A model generated the notes under the pieces. The model searched no databases. It saw nothing but the letters and a program-made list of their open reading frames with translations, and was not told the DNA's origin. This document shows positions 20,951 through 28,179 of a DNA stretch of 28,385 nucleotides, piece by piece. The first letter of the stretch is position 1. The number at the start of each line of letters is the position of its first letter. The stretch spans positions 1 through 28,385 of the forward strand of contig CAYLPT010000034.1 in the NCBI GenBank assembly GCA_964385645.1, written 5' to 3'. A program made the position numbers and the translations under genes. Source of the DNA: CAYLPT01 sp964385645 (GTDB lineage: Bacteria > Armatimonadota > Hebobacteria > Hebobacterales > Hebobacteraceae).

Positions 20951-21392
20951 ATGCTGATCCGCGACTACGACCCGAACCGAGACCGCGCCGCTGTCATGCG
21001 AGTCCTCCACGAGGTCGGCTGGCTGGAGAAGGGCAAGGAGCAGGTCGTGGACACCGTGCTCTCCACCGGCCGCTCGCTCGTCGCCGAGGTGGCGGGCGAG
21101 GCGGAGTGCAGCGTGTGCACCGCGCCCGGCTCCATGCCCGAGGACCTGCCCTTCGTCGAGGTCACCTCGGTGGCGACGAGCCAGGTGGCGCGCCGTGGCG
21201 GCGCGGCAGGGCGTACGCTGGCGGCGGCCCTGGCGGCCGTTCCGGCACCGCCACATCACCCGCCATTCGCCCTTCGAGAACCGCGGCAGCGCCGACGCCT
21301 TGTGGGTCCACCTCCTCGACCTGCCGGCCTGCCTAGCCCGCCTGGACGAGGTCCTTCGGCTGCCCCCGCCACGCCCCGACTGGAACTTCTGA
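20951..21392 (+). pseudogene. Decayed Eis-like GNAT acetyltransferase with internal deletions and a frameshift
   Basis: The N-terminus is a good Eis-like GNAT start (MLIRDYDPNRDRAAVMRVLH ... GWLEKGKEQ ... LVAEVAGEAECSV ... DLPFVEVTSVATSQVARRGG). After about residue 85 this frame turns into low-complexity Pro/Arg sequence. In a different frame, from about 21225 to the stop at 21392, family-like sequence resumes: FRHRHITRHSPFENRGSADA, then LLDLPACLAR, then LDEVLRLPPPRPDWNF. The last two pieces look like segments near residue 300 and the very C-terminus of roughly 400-residue family members, so two internal stretches are missing. The product would not fold as an acetyltransferase. It sits four bases after the intact GNAT gene. 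Family assignment comes from memory of the pattern, not a search. Confidence 0.7.
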
Positions 21393-21506
21393 GCGCCAAG
21401 CCGCCGGTGCGCGCCGGCCGGCCTGCCGCGCGCAGAGAGGGGCGAGGGACAGCGCTCTGGGCATGGAATAGTGCCCTCGTGCCAAGCGCCGCAAGGAGGG
21501 TCTAGC

Positions 21507-21710
21507 GTGGACGTGATCATGAAGGGATACGGGGAAGTCAGGCTCATCGGAGACGAGGTGGTGGCGGGTGAGATCACGCTCCACGCGGAGGGCTGGGTGG
21601 CGGTGGCGCCGGTGCCGCCCCGCGAGGGGAACGAGCCGCGCTGGTTCCCGAACCATCGGGTGGCGGAGCTGGTCTGGAGGAAACATCTTGCTGTCAGGAG
21701 AACGAGCTAG
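21507..21710 (+). CDS. Small hypothetical protein
   Basis: 67 residues starting at GTG with AAGGAGGG six bases upstream, a strong site that decides the start (MDVIMKGYGEVRLIGDEVVA). The sequence is mainly alternating beta-type (VAGEITLHAEGWVAVAPVPP) followed by a basic amphipathic tail (WFPNHRVAELVWRKHLAVRR). There are no cysteines, membrane segments or signal peptide. I do not recognise the family. It is 32 bases upstream of the MoaD/ThiS-like gene on the same strand and may be co-transcribed with it. Confidence 0.65.
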   Translation: MDVIMKGYGEVRLIGDEVVAGEITLHAEGWVAVAPVPPREGNEPRWFPNHRVAELVWRKHLAVRRTS

Positions 21711-21742
21711 GGCTCGTCCGCTGCTGAGGTAAGGCGACACAG

Positions 21743-21964
21743 ATGCTGCGGGTGCGGATCGTGCCGTGCGCCAAGTTGGCGAGGAACTCCAAGATCGGCC
21801 GCGACGGCGGGCAAGTGGCCCTGCCGGACGGCTGCCGCGTGCGGGACCTGATTCAGGAGGTCGGCCTGTTCGAGGAGGAGGTGAGGCGGGTCATGGTCAA
21901 CGGCCGGCGCGCCCGCCTGGACACCTCGCTCCACCGCGACGACATCGTGCAGTTGGAGGGCTAG
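21743..21964 (+). CDS. MoaD/ThiS-like beta-grasp protein
   Basis: 73 residues with the ubiquitin-like pattern of sulphur-carrier proteins: MLRVRIVPCAKL, LPDGCRVRDLIQEVGLFEEE, VRRVMVNGRRARLDTSLHRD, ending DIVQLEG. Genuine carriers (MoaD, ThiS) end in GG, whose last glycine is thiocarboxylated; this one ends EG, so carrier function is doubtful unless the tail is atypical. No MoeB/ThiF activator or MoaE partner is nearby. AAGG lies eight bases upstream of the ATG. Cytoplasmic. It could instead be a beta-grasp toxin/antitoxin or regulatory subunit, but no evidence separates these. Confidence 0.75.
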   Translation: MLRVRIVPCAKLARNSKIGRDGGQVALPDGCRVRDLIQEVGLFEEEVRRVMVNGRRARLDTSLHRDDIVQLEG

Positions 21965-22019
21965 GGGCCCCGGGGGCGACGGCGCTGACGGCGGAGCGCG
22001 CCGGCCGGTGGGTCGAGGC

Positions 22020-22057
22020 GCGGGCTGGCGCCGGCCGGCCCGGCGGCGCCAGCCCGC
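22020..22057. repeat. 13-bp perfect palindrome upstream of the DUF6785-like gene
   Basis: GCGGGCTGGCGCC (22020-22032) pairs with GGCGCCAGCCCGC (22045-22057) around a 12-base GC-rich loop. The core GGCTGGCGCC is shared with the hairpin at 24097-24130 on the other side of the gene, suggesting a dispersed palindromic repeat family. It may also end transcription of the MoaD-like unit, though there is no T-tract. Confidence 0.6.
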
Positions 22058-22082
22058 CCAGCACCGGTGAGGGTTGCCCACC

Positions 22083-24074
22083 GTGGTGAGTCAGCACCCC
22101 TCTGGGGCAGACCAACCAGGGAGGCCGGCCTTCCCCGTCACGGTGCGCGCGCTCGTGCTGGGGGCGGTGAGCGTCGCCGCACTGGGCGCCATCAACCCCT
22201 ATCTGGCCTTCGTGAGCCAGACGTGGGCCGTGGGCTCGGGGTCCCTGCTGAACAGCCCGGTGTTGGTGCTATTCGTGCTCGTGTGCGCCAACGGCGCGCT
22301 CATGCGCTGGTGGCCGGGGCGGGCCTTCTCGCGGGCCGAGCTCCTGGTCGTGTACGGCATGCTGACGGTCTCCGTGGGGCTGGCGATGCAGGGGGGCATG
22401 CCCTACATCGTCTCTGCCATCACCTACCCCTTCTACATGGCCACGCCGGAGAACGGCTGGGAGCAGATGATGTGGCCGTACATCCCGCTGTGGCTGCGGG
22501 TGCGAAGCCCAGAGGTGGTGCCCTGGTTCTGGGAGTCGCTGCCCGAGGGGCAGCGGCTGCCCTGGGCAGACTGGGGCCCCCCGCTGGCGGCCTGGGCGGG
22601 CTTCACGATCGCGCTGCTGGCAGGGATGTTCTGTGTCGCGGCACTCCTCAGCAAGGACTGGATCGAGCGCCAGCGCCTCGCCTTCCCCCTGGTCGAGGTG
22701 CCCCTGGCCATCACCGGCGAGGGCGCCTGGCCCACCCTGCGCACCAGCCTGCTGCGCAGCCGCGTGTTCTGGATCGGCTTCACCATCCCGGCCCTGCTCT
22801 CCACGGTCCAGTTCCTGCACACCCTCTACCCCAGCGTCCCGGCCACTCAGGTCTGGGACCTGCGGGTCGGGCGCTACTTCGCGGGCATGCCCCTGCCCTG
22901 GCGCGTCCTCTCAGACATGAGCGTCTCGATCATCTTCTCCGTCATCGGGATCACCTGTCTGCTGCCCGGCGAGGTCTCACTGAGCCTGTGGCTGTTCTAT
23001 GTCTTCTACCGGGCGCAGCTCCTGGTGTGGGCGAGCTTCGGCATCGCGGAGGTGGGGGGCACCTCCGCGGTGGCGATCAACCCCAGGCAGTTCATCGCCT
23101 TCGAGGAGGCCGGGGGCTTTCTCGCGCTCACCGCGGCGACGCTCTACCAGTCGCGAAGCACGATCCGAGGCGCATGGCGTCATCTGCTGGGGAGGGGGCA
23201 ACCTAGTAGTGACCCGCACCAGGTCCTGGAGGCGCGCTGGGCGCTGCTGGGCCTCCTGCTCAGCAGCGGCTACCTGCTGTGGTGGGCGCTCCGCGCCGGC
23301 GCCTCCTGGTGGGCCTTCCTGGCGATCATGGGGGTCTTCTACGCGGTGCTCGTCGGGGCCTCGCGGCTGGTCGCTGCCGGCGGGGTCATGTACGTGGACA
23401 CCGGCTTCTACCCGCGGGGCGTCGTATTGCGGACCATCGGCGCCGGCCCGGTGGGGCCGGCCTCTCTCACGCTCTACACCTACCTGTCCGTCATCTACAT
23501 GTACGACCCCATGAACCTGGCCATGCCCCAGATGATGAACGGCATGAAGCTGCTCCACAGCGGGCGGCTGCGCGGGCGGCGTTTCCCGTTGGCGGCCGCG
23601 GCAGCGGTGCTGGCGTTGCTCGCGGTGGGACTGCCGATGCTCCTGTGGGTCGTCCACGTCTGGGGCGCGAGCGCCCTCAACCCTTGGCCCTTCACCAGCT
23701 ACCCACGGTGGGCCTTCGGCGAGCTGGACAGCAGCCTGCGCGTGCCCGAGGCCCCGGACAACTGGCTGCGCGCCGCCCTGCTCATCGGCGGCGCGTTCAC
23801 GCTCGCGCTGGTCTGGCTCAACACGAGCTTCGTCTGGTGGCCCCTCAGCCCGGTCGGCTTCCTCATCGCCAGCTCCTATGAGACCAACCGGTCACTGTGG
23901 GTGAACGTCTTCGTCGCCTGGGTGGTCACAACGCTGGTCCGCCGCTATGGCGGCCTGAGCCTCTACCGCCAGGTGCGCCCGGCCTTCCTGGGGCTGGTCC
24001 TCGGCGAGTTCCTCACTGCCGGCGCCCTGGCGATGGTGGCCTCCGTCTTCGGGCTCACCCAGCCCCTGGGCTAA
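22083..24074 (+). CDS. DUF6785-like polytopic membrane protein
   Basis: About 663 residues with a dozen or more hydrophobic segments spread over the whole length (FPVTVRALVLGAVSVAALGA; LLNSPVLVLFVLVC; LAAWAGFTIALLAGMFCVAA; later WALLGLLLSSGYLLWWAL). The pattern INPYLAFVSQTWAVGSGSLL with ELLVVYGMLTVSVGL is what I associate with the DUF6785/DUF6784 proteins of Armatimonadota and Planctomycetes, whose function is unknown. Conserved prolines, Trp and charged loops (YPRWAFGELDSSLRVPEAPD) suggest a transporter-like architecture. GGTGAGGG at 22066-22073 gives good spacing to GTG 22083; TTG at 22074 abuts that site and is less likely. It is flanked by related palindromes. Confidence 0.8.
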   Translation: MVSQHPSGADQPGRPAFPVTVRALVLGAVSVAALGAINPYLAFVSQTWAVGSGSLLNSPVLVLFVLVCANGALMRWWPGRAFSRAELLVVYGMLTVSVGLAMQGGMPYIVSAITYPFYMATPENGWEQMMWPYIPLWLRVRSPEVVPWFWESLPEGQRLPWADWGPPLAAWAGFTIALLAGMFCVAALLSKDWIERQRLAFPLVEVPLAITGEGAWPTLRTSLLRSRVFWIGFTIPALLSTVQFLHTLYPSVPATQVWDLRVGRYFAGMPLPWRVLSDMSVSIIFSVIGITCLLPGEVSLSLWLFYVFYRAQLLVWASFGIAEVGGTSAVAINPRQFIAFEEAGGFLALTAATLYQSRSTIRGAWRHLLGRGQPSSDPHQVLEARWALLGLLLSSGYLLWWALRAGASWWAFLAIMGVFYAVLVGASRLVAAGGVMYVDTGFYPRGVVLRTIGAGPVGPASLTLYTYLSVIYMYDPMNLAMPQMMNGMKLLHSGRLRGRRFPLAAAAAVLALLAVGLPMLLWVVHVWGASALNPWPFTSYPRWAFGELDSSLRVPEAPDNWLRAALLIGGAFTLALVWLNTSFVWWPLSPVGFLIASSYETNRSLWVNVFVAWVVTTLVRRYGGLSLYRQVRPAFLGLVLGEFLTAGALAMVASVFGLTQPLG

Positions 24075-24096
24075 CTCCGCCCCCGCCACCGAACGC

Positions 24097-24130
24097 GGCG
24101 CCAGCCGGCTGCACGCAGCCGGCTGGCGCC
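24097..24130. terminator. Strong bidirectional hairpin terminator
   Basis: GGCGCCAGCCGGCTG, a four-base loop and CAGCCGGCTGGCGCC form a perfect 15-bp stem. It lies 22 bases after the stop of the plus-strand membrane protein and 13 bases after the stop of the minus-strand microprotein, so it can serve both convergent genes. Its core also occurs in the palindrome at 22020-22057. Confidence 0.65.
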
Positions 24131-24143
24131 TGGGGCCTCGCGG

Positions 24144-24212
24144 CTACTTCTTCTTGGTCTTCTCGGTCTTCGTCTTCGCCGTCTTCTTCTTGCCGCACGA
24201 GCCGCAGCTCAC
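24144..24212 (-). CDS. 22-residue Cys/Lys-rich microprotein
   Basis: Too short for routine gene callers. The minus strand reads AAAGGAGGTG (24228-24219), an essentially perfect Shine-Dalgarno sequence, eight bases, then GTG (24212-24210). It encodes MSCGSCGKKK followed by 12 residues composed of six Lys, four Thr, one Ala and one Glu, and stops at TAG 24146-24144. CGSC is a CxxC metal or redox motif; the tail is strongly basic, suited to binding nucleic acid or membrane phospholipid. It lies between a plus-strand gene and a shared hairpin terminator, and overlaps no other real gene. I know no named family for it. Codon use (AAG only for Lys) matches GC-rich coding DNA. Confidence 0.65.
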   Translation of the reverse strand: MSCGSCGKKKTAKTKTEKTKKK

Positions 24213-24231
24213 CAGGCCCACCTCCTTTCGC

Positions 24232-24248
24232 CTGGCCCCCCGGGCCAG
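24232..24248 (-). promoter_or_regulatory. Hairpin next to the microprotein's ribosome-binding site
   Basis: CTGGCCC, a three-base loop and GGGCCAG form a 7-bp stem ending three bases before the AAAGGAGG of the microprotein gene. It could regulate ribosome access or stabilise the short mRNA. The surrounding gap 24075-24453 otherwise holds the terminator, the microprotein and the exporter promoter. Confidence 0.35.
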
Positions 24249-24328
24249 ACGCCGCGGGGGGCACGCCTCAGCCGGCGCCCGGCTTCCCTCCCGGGGCGCG
24301 AAATCCCTGTCTCAGGGGGTTGACACCG

Positions 24329-24357
24329 TTGCTTTTCCGGCGGGTTGGGGCTATCCT
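24329..24357 (+). promoter_or_regulatory. Candidate promoter of the ABC exporter / DUF1854 operon
   Basis: TTGCTT (24329-24334), a 17-base spacer and TATCCT (24352-24357). A start near 24364 would leave a leader of about 90 bases to the ATG at 24454. Confidence 0.5.
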
Positions 24358-24453
24358 ATAGGGGAACTCTGGTGGGCTTGTGGTATCGGGGGACTGGGAC
24401 AGGCCGCCGGCCAGCCCCGGAGGGCAGGGCCGGCGGGCTGCGCGGTAAGTGAG

Positions 24454-26727
24454 ATGGAAGAGCTACAGCGCCGAGAGCTTGAGCGTCTGATCAACGAGGA
24501 GGTGCAGGAGGAGCTCCCAGAGGAGATGGGGGCCGAGCTGGGTCGCCGCCTGGGCGCCGATGAGCCGCGCCTGATCTGCCTCCGCAGCGACATCACCGCC
24601 GAGGGTCAATACGGCGACCGCTGGCTCATCGCCACCGACCGGCGGGTGGCGAGGCTGGCGCCCGAGAACGGCGCCGCCTGCGTCGAGCTCGACCTGCCCC
24701 TATCGGAGGTGCGTCGCTTCCGGCTGCGCGACTTCATCGGCGGCGGCTGCATCGAGGCCATCACCGCGCGGGAGGCGATCGAGCTGGTGCGCTTCAGCCG
24801 CACCGTCGCGCCCCAGATGTCGCGCGCCTACCACATCCTGCGGCGGCTGCGATCCGAGGAGGTGGAGGGTGAGAGCGAGGGCGGGCGCGGCAAGCCCTCC
24901 TCCGGCCCCGCGGCCGCGTTGCGCTGCCCCAACTGCGGGCGGGCGCTGCCGCGCTGGTCGGAGGTCTGCCCCTTCTGCCTCGAGCGCGGCAAGCTGCTCC
25001 GACGCCTCATCGGCTATCTGGGCCCATACAAGGCGATCGCCATCACCGGCTTCGTGCTCACGGTGATCTTCTCGCTCTTGCAGCTGCTGCCCGCCTACGT
25101 CAGCCGGATGCTCATTGACGACGTGATCGTGCCCCGCAACTACGCACGCCTGTGGACCGTCCTGTTCTTGCTGGCCGGAATCCACCTGGGCCGGGCCGCC
25201 ATCGGCGTCGTCCGGGGCTACATGATGGAGTGGGTCGGCGCGCACGTTGTCTACGACATGCGCGTGCAGGTCTACGACCACCTGCAGATGCTGTCGCTGG
25301 GCTTCTTCAGCCGCAAGCAGACCGGCCAGATCATGTCCCGGGTCACCAACGACATCATGCGGCTCCAGTACTTCATCGCCGACGGCCTCCAGCAGATCCT
25401 CATCAACTTCCTGAGCGTTATCATCATCTGCGGCATGCTCTTCGCCGCCCACGCCAAGCTGGCAGCCCTCACCCTGCTGCCCATCCCGCTCATCGCCCTC
25501 AGCACCTACGTGTTCGGCGTGTTGATCCACACCATCTACCACAAGGTGTGGCGCCGCTGGGCAAGCTTGAGCGCGGTGCTCGCCGACGCCATCCCTGGGA
25601 TCCGTGTCGTCAAGTCCTTCGCGCAGGAGGAGCGAGAGTCCCGCCGCCTCCGGGACCGCAGCCAGTCCCTCCTCGAGCAGGAGCTGCGCGCCGCCAAGCT
25701 CTGGACCCTTTTCTTCCCCAGCTTCGGGCTCATGACCGCCGCCGGCGGCCTGGTCGTCTTCGGCTACGGCGGCCTCCAGGTCATGCAGGGGGGCATGACC
25801 CTCGGCACCCTGGTCATGTTCACCCAGCTCATGTGGCAGTTCTACTACCCCGTGCAGATGCTCGGGGAGATGAACCACCGCGTGCAGCACGCCCTCACCT
25901 CCGCCGAGCGCGTCTTCGAGGTCCTCGACACAACGCCCGAGATCCCCGACGCGCCCGGCTCCCTCAAGCCCGAGCGCATCGAGGGCCGGGTGGAGTTCCG
26001 CCACGTCACCTTCAGCTACGAGCCCGGCAAGCCCGTGCTGCAGGACATCAGCTTCGTCGTCGAGCCCGGCGAGGTGGTGGGGCTGGTGGGGCCCAGCGGC
26101 GCCGGAAAGAGCACCCTAGTGCACCTGCTCAGCCGCTTCTACGACCCCGAGGACGGCCAGGTGCTCCTCGACGGCCACGACCTGCGGGACCTCTCGCTGC
26201 GGTTCCTGCGCCAGCAGATCGGCGTGGTGCTCCAGGAGCCCTTCCTCTTCCACGGCACGGTGGCCGAGAACATCGCCTACGGCTCCCCCGACAAGGGCCC
26301 TGATGAGATCATCGCCGCCGCCAAGGCGGCCAACGCCCACGATTTCATCGTCAACCTGCCCCAGGGCTACGACACCATGGTGGGAGAGCGGGGCCAGCTC
26401 CTCTCCGGCGGAGAGCGCCAGCGGGTGTCCATCGCCCGGGCGATCCTCATGAACCCGCGAATCCTGATCCTGGATGAGGCGACCTCCTCGGTGGACACCG
26501 AGACCGAGATGCTGATCCAGCAGGCGCTGGACCGGCTGGTGACGAACCGGACGACCTTCGCCATCGCGCACCGGCTCTCGACCCTGCGCAAGGCGAGCAA
26601 GATCATCGTGCTGGAGCACGGCCGGATTGCGGAGATGGGCACCCACGACGAGCTGCTGGACGGCGGCGGGCTGTACAGCCGGCTCTGCAAGCTCCAGGCG
26701 GAGCTGTCGAAGGTTCGCGCCTGGTAG
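24454..26727 (+). CDS. ABC exporter with N-terminal PH-like domain and zinc ribbon
   Basis: 757 residues. Residues 1-135 form a soluble domain (ICLRSDITAEGQYGDRWLIA ... VELDLPLSEVRRFRLRDFIG) that looks like a bacterial PH-type beta fold. A linker leads to a zinc ribbon CPNC ... CPFC (C158, C161, C172, C175). Six transmembrane helices of an ABC exporter follow (about 190-480), then the nucleotide-binding domain: Walker A GPSGAGKST (about 546-554), LSGGERQR signature, Walker B ILILDEATSSVD and H-loop IAHRLST. As a half-transporter it should act as a homodimer in the inner membrane. The downstream DUF1854 gene is 29 bases away. NCBI names such pairs cyanophycin-metabolism-associated, but no cyanophycin gene is here. 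The ATG at 24454 has only a weak site. Confidence 0.9.
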   Translation: MEELQRRELERLINEEVQEELPEEMGAELGRRLGADEPRLICLRSDITAEGQYGDRWLIATDRRVARLAPENGAACVELDLPLSEVRRFRLRDFIGGGCIEAITAREAIELVRFSRTVAPQMSRAYHILRRLRSEEVEGESEGGRGKPSSGPAAALRCPNCGRALPRWSEVCPFCLERGKLLRRLIGYLGPYKAIAITGFVLTVIFSLLQLLPAYVSRMLIDDVIVPRNYARLWTVLFLLAGIHLGRAAIGVVRGYMMEWVGAHVVYDMRVQVYDHLQMLSLGFFSRKQTGQIMSRVTNDIMRLQYFIADGLQQILINFLSVIIICGMLFAAHAKLAALTLLPIPLIALSTYVFGVLIHTIYHKVWRRWASLSAVLADAIPGIRVVKSFAQEERESRRLRDRSQSLLEQELRAAKLWTLFFPSFGLMTAAGGLVVFGYGGLQVMQGGMTLGTLVMFTQLMWQFYYPVQMLGEMNHRVQHALTSAERVFEVLDTTPEIPDAPGSLKPERIEGRVEFRHVTFSYEPGKPVLQDISFVVEPGEVVGLVGPSGAGKSTLVHLLSRFYDPEDGQVLLDGHDLRDLSLRFLRQQIGVVLQEPFLFHGTVAENIAYGSPDKGPDEIIAAAKAANAHDFIVNLPQGYDTMVGERGQLLSGGERQRVSIARAILMNPRILILDEATSSVDTETEMLIQQALDRLVTNRTTFAIAHRLSTLRKASKIIVLEHGRIAEMGTHDELLDGGGLYSRLCKLQAELSKVRAW

Positions 26728-26756
26728 GGCCGCTCGCGCCGGCGCAGGATACCGCA

Positions 26757-27305
26757 GTGACAGACCCCGAGCACAAGCCTGTGAGCGCGCGCGCCGAGGC
26801 CGGCTGGCAGGCCGAGGTGGGCCGGCTGGACGTCGTCGGGCCGGACCGCGTGCGCATCTGGCGGGACGAATACCGGCGCCTCCACGTGGAGGTCGAGGGC
26901 CAGGCCGAGTACGTGGACGTGCGGCCAGCCCGGGCCTTCCCCGTCTCCGAGGCGGCCGACTACATCAGCTTCCTGGACGGCCACGACCGCGAGATGCTGC
27001 TCCTGAGGAACCCCGGCGGCCTCGACCCCGAGAGCGCGCGGGTGCTCGAGGAGGAGCTCAGCCGCACCTACTTCGTGCCCAAGATCACCTACATCTACAA
27101 CATCGAGGACGCCCACGGCGCCGCCCGCTGGGAGGTGGAGACCGACCGGGGATACCGGGTCTTCGACGTGCGGGACCGGGAGGACGTCCGGGTGTTCAAG
27201 GGCCGGCGGGTGCTGCTGCAGGACGCCGACGGCAACCGCTACGAGATCGAGGACATCGCCGCCCTCGACGAAGGCAGCCGCCGACTCGTGGACCGGGAGA
27301 CGTAG
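26757..27305 (+). CDS. DUF1854-family protein, partner of the ABC exporter
   Basis: 182 residues starting at GTG (AGGA seven bases upstream). Diagnostic DUF1854 features are RPARAFPVSEAADYISFLDG, the REMLLLRNPGGLDPES strand-loop, YFVPKITYIYNIEDAHGAAR and WEVETDRGYRVFDVRDREDV. The family is typically encoded directly beside an ABC exporter with fused N-terminal domains, as here. No signal peptide or membrane helix is seen, so it is probably a cytoplasmic accessory of the transporter; the molecular role is not known. It lies in an operon with the exporter and converges on the 3D-domain gene. Confidence 0.88.
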   Translation: MTDPEHKPVSARAEAGWQAEVGRLDVVGPDRVRIWRDEYRRLHVEVEGQAEYVDVRPARAFPVSEAADYISFLDGHDREMLLLRNPGGLDPESARVLEEELSRTYFVPKITYIYNIEDAHGAARWEVETDRGYRVFDVRDREDVRVFKGRRVLLQDADGNRYEIEDIAALDEGSRRLVDRET

Positions 27306-27338
27306 GGGCGCCCCTGCCGAGCGGTCGTTTGGCAAGGC

Positions 27339-27354
27339 GGGCGTTCCCACGCCC
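27339..27354. terminator. Possible bidirectional terminator between convergent genes
   Basis: GGGCGT, loop TCCC, ACGCCC forms a 6-bp stem in the 55-base gap between the DUF1854 stop and the 3D-domain stop. There is no strong T-tract in either direction. Confidence 0.4.
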
Positions 27355-27360
27355 CTCCCC

Positions 27361-28179
27361 TCAATCCAGCCTGTAGACCCAGATCCGCCGACGGCCGAAC
27401 GCAACGGCCTCCTCGTAGGTGTCGAAGCACAGGTCTATGCGCTTGCCCTTGATCGCCCCGCCCCGGTCGGCCGCCACTGCGAAGCCATAGCCCGGGATGT
27501 AGAGCCGCGTCCCCATGGGGATCACCCGCTCGTCCACCGCCACCACCCCCTTCTCGGCCTTCGCTCCGGTCGCCGTGTAGCCCGTCGCCCATCTCCCACA
27601 GCTCCGCCGCCCCGGATAGTACGCCGTCGCCTCCATCTCCATGGGCCGGCGCCAGTTGCCTCCTCGCGAGGGCATCTCGCGGACGCTCCGGATTACCACC
27701 GTGTCCGTGGCCTCCCTCAGCACCCGCTCCTCCAGCAGCCCTCGGACTGTCTCCTCCCCGTCCTTCTCCCACACCCGCCATACCCGCTCCACCAGCCCGT
27801 CCTCGCCCCGCTGGACTATCTCCGGGTAGCCCGTCAGCCGATCCGGGTCGGCGAGCACGATGGTGCGCGAGGGCACGGTCTCCTGCTCCGTCACCTCCCG
27901 GCGCGCCACCCGCGTCACCCGTACCTCCAGCCCCTCGGCCACGGCCGCGTCTGGCGGGGGCGATACCCGGTCCAGGGGCCCCAGCCCGATCTCCTGCATC
28001 CTCAGCAGCTCCCCCACCGTCTCCGCCGAGGTGCACACCCGCCGCACCTGCCCGTCCACATACACCGTCACCACCCGCCCCGGCGGAGCCGCCTCCACCG
28101 CCTGTGGCGCCGCCTTCATGCCCCCCATAGAGATCAGACAGGCCAGCGCAAGCACCGGCGCAATGCTGAACATCGGCAT
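27361..28179 (-). CDS. Secreted DUF348-G5-3D domain protein (RpfB/YabE-like)
   Basis: 272 residues with an N-terminal membrane/signal segment (FSIAPVLALACLISMGG). DUF348 covers about 34-90 (VVTVYVDGQVRRVCTSAETV). G5 covers about 92-168 (EQETVPSRTIVLADPDRLTG ... RVWEKDGEETVRG). The 3D domain covers about 181-272 (EMEATAYYPG ... TATGAKAEKGVVAVDERVIP ... GFAVAADRGGAIKGKRIDLC), named for its three conserved aspartates, found in MltA-like murein hydrolases and Rpf/YabE proteins. It probably acts on peptidoglycan outside the membrane. Start 28179 or 28173 (MFSIAP); GAGGA lies just upstream. The 205 bases beyond it to the window edge are GC-rich without a recognised riboswitch. Confidence 0.9.
   Translation of the reverse strand: MPMFSIAPVLALACLISMGGMKAAPQAVEAAPPGRVVTVYVDGQVRRVCTSAETVGELLRMQEIGLGPLDRVSPPPDAAVAEGLEVRVTRVARREVTEQETVPSRTIVLADPDRLTGYPEIVQRGEDGLVERVWRVWEKDGEETVRGLLEERVLREATDTVVIRSVREMPSRGGNWRRPMEMEATAYYPGRRSCGRWATGYTATGAKAEKGVVAVDERVIPMGTRLYIPGYGFAVAADRGGAIKGKRIDLCFDTYEEAVAFGRRRIWVYRLD

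Noticed and set aside
24320..24357. TTGACA at 24320-24325 as the -35 of the exporter promoter
   Set aside because: Spacing to TATCCT is 26 bases, far too long; TTGCTT at 24329 has the proper 17-base spacing.
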